Shown here: in pieces, positions 5,399 through 8,132 of the stretch | How the letters are laid out: each line of letters opens with the position of its first letter | Numbering within the stretch: the stretch's first letter is position 1 | NCBI GenBank assembly: GCA_033763635.1 | Contig: JANRKG010000336.1 | Location: 1-8,132 of the forward strand | DNA from: JANRKG01 sp033763635 | GTDB taxonomy: Bacteria > Cyanobacteriota > Cyanobacteriia > GCF-001939115 | Direction: 5' to 3' | Length of the DNA: 8,132 nt | The notes under the pieces: generated by a model | What the model saw: the letters and a program-made list of their open reading frames with translations, nothing else | What the model was told of the DNA's origin: nothing | The model's database searches: none | Program-made: the position numbers and the translations under genes

Positions 5399-5750
5399 TA
5401 CATTTAAACAATATTATTTCTGTACCTCTTCATACAAACTTATTCTGAGATGTCTCCTGGATTACACGGGTTGACCTTGCTCTTAATGCTAAATTGCTTA
5501 GTCGGAACTGTGGAAATCACGGTCTCACGGCTTATTCATTCTTCCATAATCTCTGCAAAAAACTAAATCCTGCGGGTTGCCTGACCCAGGCTTTCCGTAA
5601 CTTCACGCACATCCAATTTGGGGCGCAGCTTCGCTAGCTGTGTCCATTTCTTGTGTTGATTTTTGGATTGATGCGCGATCGGAACGACTTCTCTAAATTT
5701 TCGATTGCCTCTCTTCTCATCCCTGCAAACCTCAACCCTCACACACCGTT
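5399..5750. other. Spacer between ureA terminator and nuclease gene
   Basis: About 350 bp with no confident gene. It holds weak inverted repeats (GCCTG-ACC-CAGGC, 5579-5591; CAGCT-TCGCT-AGCTG, 5626-5640) and a chance-level GTAN8TAC (5422-5435). A 59-codon minus-strand open frame (5742-5563, GTG start, no clear RBS) has a coding-like C-terminal half. No clear promoter or ribosome binding site for the nuclease was found. Confidence 0.5.
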
Positions 5751-8132
5751 ATGCCGATTAACTTTAATGGTTCGTATTCTGAAACCTTCGATTCTCTGGC
5801 CTCTTCCGGAACCAGTAGCGTACTGCCCCTGGATTGGGTATTTCTGGAAACTGGAACGAATGCCAATTCACTCTACACGGCGGGTACGGGTAGCGGAAAC
5901 ACTGGTGACACTTACAGCTTTGGCGCGACGGGAAGCACGGAGCGGGCGCTGGGGGGCTTGCAGTCGGGTAGCCTGATTCCCTTTTTTGGTGTCAGTTTCA
6001 CGAATACCACGGGCAGCCCCCTGACCTCCCTAACGGTCCAGTATCGCGGTGAGCAGTGGCGGTTAGGAACATTGGGCCGAGCCGATCGCCTCGACTTTCA
6101 ATACAGCTTGAATGCAACCGCTCTCACTACGGGAACCTGGGTTGATGTCGATGCCCTGGATTTCAGTTCTCCGACCACAACGGGAACGGTTGGACTGTTG
6201 GATGGAAACACGAACAGCACGCTGATTACATCCACGATCACGGGTTTGAATATCCCGGTTGGCGCAACTTTCTGGTTCCGGTGGCAAGATTTTAATGCCA
6301 GTGGAGCGGATGATGGATTGGCGATCGACGACTTCTCCCTGTTCACCGAGGTTACGCCGCCCCCGCCGCCCCAACTGCCGGAGGTTACGATCGCTGCCAG
6401 TCCCAATGCCACGACCGAAGGTAGTGCCACCGCTGGTCTGTTCACGATTACCCGCACCGGGGATACCACGAACCCCCTCACTGTGAACTTCACAACCGGA
6501 GGAACGGCAACCAGTGGTAGTGACTACCTGGTTCCTGGCAGTTTCACCACCAATTCCATCGAAATTCCGGCGGGTCAGGCTGCGGTGAGCATTGCGATTT
6601 CAGCGATCGATGACACCGCTGTAGAACCCGTTGAGACCGTTACCGTCACCCTGAGTGCTTCTGCCAACTATGGGATTGGGGTTGGAAGTACGGCAACCGT
6701 CAGCATCAATGACAACGATGTTTCTGTCACCAAAATTCACCAGATCCAGGGCAGTGGCAATACCTTCAATTCTGCCTTTAGTGGAACGCAAACGATCGAA
6801 GGAGTTGTGGTCGCTGCCTTCCCTGGTATCGCTGGGTTGAGTGGCTTCTATGTGCAGGAAGAAGATGCGGATGCCGATAGCGATGGCGCGACCTCCGAGG
6901 GCATCTTTGTGTTTGACCCCACTGGATTATTCTCTGGAGCGGTGGGAGATAAGGTGCGGGTGACGGGGTTAGTGGCTGAGTTTACGAGCAACACTTCGAC
7001 AGGCACGATTACCGGAACAAACCTCAGTAGCAGTCTGACCCAACTCTCCCTCGCGAATAGCGTTACGAACCGAAGTGTGGCGAATCTGGGCGCGAGTGTT
7101 CTACCCACGATTACCAATGTCACCATTCCAGTCACCGATGTTTCTGCCCTTGAACGGTATGAAGGGATGTTGGTGAATGTCAGTGCTGCGACGGGTTCCC
7201 TGACTGTCACCAACAACTTTACCCTCGCTCGCTTTGGTCAGGTTGGGTTATCGGCGAATGATCGCTTAGACCAGTACACCCAGGTGAACGCTCCCAGCGT
7301 GGCTGGTTATCAAGATTATTTAGCGAACCTGCTCGATAACTACATTATTCTGGATGACGGTAGCAACACCCAGAACCCTGCAACCGTGATTCATGCCCGA
7401 AATGGGCAACCCCTGAGTGCGACGAACACGCTTCGGGGAGGAGATACGATCGCCAGTATTACCGGGGTGCTGGATCAGCGGTTTGAAGGATATCGGGTTC
7501 AAACTCGCACTCCGGCAAACTTCCAGGGCACAAACCCCCGCGAAGATGTTGCTCCAAATGTCGGTGGAACGCTGAAGGTTGCGAGCTTTAACCTGCTCAA
7601 TTTCTTCAATGGGGATGGACTGGGGGGTGGCTTCCCGACTTCACGGGGGGCAGATACCCTGACCGAGTACAACCGTCAACTGCCGAAGACCGTTCAAGCC
7701 ATTCTCGGCTTGAACCCGGATGTCTTTGGTTACAACGAAATGGAGAATGACGGGTATGGGCCGACCAGTGCCGTGCAAACCCTCGTCGATGCCCTGAATG
7801 CCGCAACTGCCCCAGGAACTTATGCCTTTGTTACCCCTCCTGCCTCTGCTCTGAATGCTGCGGGTGGCTTTGGAGGAGATGAAATCGCGGTGGGTTTCAT
7901 CTATAAAACCAGTGCGGTTCGAATTGCTCCGGGTACAAGTCCTGCTGCTCTCACCACTGGGATTTTTGCCCAGGATGACGCAAATCGGGTTCAACGTCCG
8001 CCCCTGGCAGTCACCTTTGAGCGACTGGCAAACGGAACACCGACCAATGAAACTTTCACAGCCATCATTAACCACTTCAAGTCCAAGAGTTCGGCTGCAA
8101 ACCTTCCGGGTGATGCCGATCAGGGTGATGGA
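5751..8132 (+). CDS. ExeM/NucH-type extracellular nuclease with Calx-beta domain (3' end outside window)
   Basis: A predicted secreted DNase that would release phosphorus- and nitrogen-containing products from extracellular DNA. 794 codons are open to the window edge. ATG at 5751 is the first ordinary start after an in-frame TAA at 5694, but lacks an obvious Shine-Dalgarno. Domain order: a beta-rich domain (about 5-200, ending GADDGLAIDDFSL) found at the front of many cyanobacterial surface proteins; a PPPPP linker (203-207); a Calx-beta domain (about 212-323, ending INDND); an OB-like region (about 327-600) with GFYVQEED and TSEGIFVFDP; then the EEP nuclease domain from LKVASFNLLNFF (608-619), with predicted metal-binding E663 in GYNEMEN and INHFKSK (773-779). 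The remaining catalytic Asp and His lie beyond the window. There is no Sec signal peptide, so export by a type I system using a C-terminal signal is likely (inference). Confidence 0.88.
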   Translation, partial: MPINFNGSYSETFDSLASSGTSSVLPLDWVFLETGTNANSLYTAGTGSGNTGDTYSFGATGSTERALGGLQSGSLIPFFGVSFTNTTGSPLTSLTVQYRGEQWRLGTLGRADRLDFQYSLNATALTTGTWVDVDALDFSSPTTTGTVGLLDGNTNSTLITSTITGLNIPVGATFWFRWQDFNASGADDGLAIDDFSLFTEVTPPPPPQLPEVTIAASPNATTEGSATAGLFTITRTGDTTNPLTVNFTTGGTATSGSDYLVPGSFTTNSIEIPAGQAAVSIAISAIDDTAVEPVETVTVTLSASANYGIGVGSTATVSINDNDVSVTKIHQIQGSGNTFNSAFSGTQTIEGVVVAAFPGIAGLSGFYVQEEDADADSDGATSEGIFVFDPTGLFSGAVGDKVRVTGLVAEFTSNTSTGTITGTNLSSSLTQLSLANSVTNRSVANLGASVLPTITNVTIPVTDVSALERYEGMLVNVSAATGSLTVTNNFTLARFGQVGLSANDRLDQYTQVNAPSVAGYQDYLANLLDNYIILDDGSNTQNPATVIHARNGQPLSATNTLRGGDTIASITGVLDQRFEGYRVQTRTPANFQGTNPREDVAPNVGGTLKVASFNLLNFFNGDGLGGGFPTSRGADTLTEYNRQLPKTVQAILGLNPDVFGYNEMENDGYGPTSAVQTLVDALNAATAPGTYAFVTPPASALNAAGGFGGDEIAVGFIYKTSAVRIAPGTSPAALTTGIFAQDDANRVQRPPLAVTFERLANGTPTNETFTAIINHFKSKSSAANLPGDADQGDG

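Noticed and set aside
5422..5435. Second exact GTAN8TAC (NtcA-like) sequence downstream of ureA
   Set aside because: About two such matches are expected by chance in 8 kb. The N8 core has no symmetry, and no TAN3T box lies 22-23 nt away in either direction.
5471..5495. TTGACC and TAAATT as a nuclease promoter
   Set aside because: The spacing is 13 nt, too short, and there is no other support.
5326..5750. Truncated or frameshifted ureB after ureA
   Set aside because: No frame shows a beta-subunit start or any urease-like motif, and a terminator-like hairpin follows ureA directly.
1..8132. CRISPR array, tRNA, rRNA or insertion sequence
   Set aside because: No spaced direct repeats, cloverleaf-like sequence, rRNA blocks, transposase motifs or paired terminal inverted repeats were seen.

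Overview
The window reads as chromosomal DNA of a cyanobacterium, probably a filamentous or colonial one. It contains one exact HIP1 octamer (GCGATCGC, 4809-4816) and many one-off variants such as ACGATCGC and GCGATCGG. The protein types also fit: a secreted LRR protein with a C-P...C-x-F ending, and a large nuclease with a Calx-beta domain and no Sec signal. Coding is dense except for two gaps, 2141-2736 and 5326-5750.

Region 1 (1-2140) is an amide-degrading block. The C-terminal part of an aliphatic amidase (amiE) runs rightward into the window. It meets, tail to tail, a leftward pair: formamidase (fmdA) followed by the small zinc-ribbon protein FmdB. Two adjacent hairpins at 482-547 separate the converging genes. 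Between fmdA and fmdB lie a 7-nt tandem repeat and a hairpin.

Region 2 (2141-2736) is a 596-bp AT-rich spacer between divergent fmdA and an LRR gene. It holds a near-perfect NtcA palindrome (2533-2548) with a TAN3T -10 box correctly spaced for fmdA only. It also holds a 15/19 match to the Fur-box consensus (2588-2606) on the LRR side. The predicted fmdA leader is about 360 nt long, with small hairpins and a repeated CTTTTCAG motif.

Region 3 (2737-5325) runs rightward: a secreted internalin-like LRR protein with ten 22-residue repeats, a SemiSWEET-type small transporter, urease accessory protein UreD and urease gamma subunit UreA. The SemiSWEET and ureD are only 3 nt apart and in the same frame. 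A strong hairpin after ureA (5363-5393) ends this group, and ureB and ureC do not follow.

Region 4 (5751-8132) is a 794-codon open frame running off the right edge. It encodes an ExeM/NucH-type extracellular nuclease: N-terminal beta-rich domain, proline linker, Calx-beta, OB-like region, and the start of an EEP nuclease domain.

The common theme is acquisition of nitrogen (and, for DNA, phosphorus) from organic sources: short amides, formamide, urea and extracellular DNA. The NtcA-type site fits nitrogen control of the amide genes. I found no wholly unfamiliar gene system. The most interesting signals are the regulatory spacer, the SemiSWEET-ureD coupling and the separation of ureA from ureBC.
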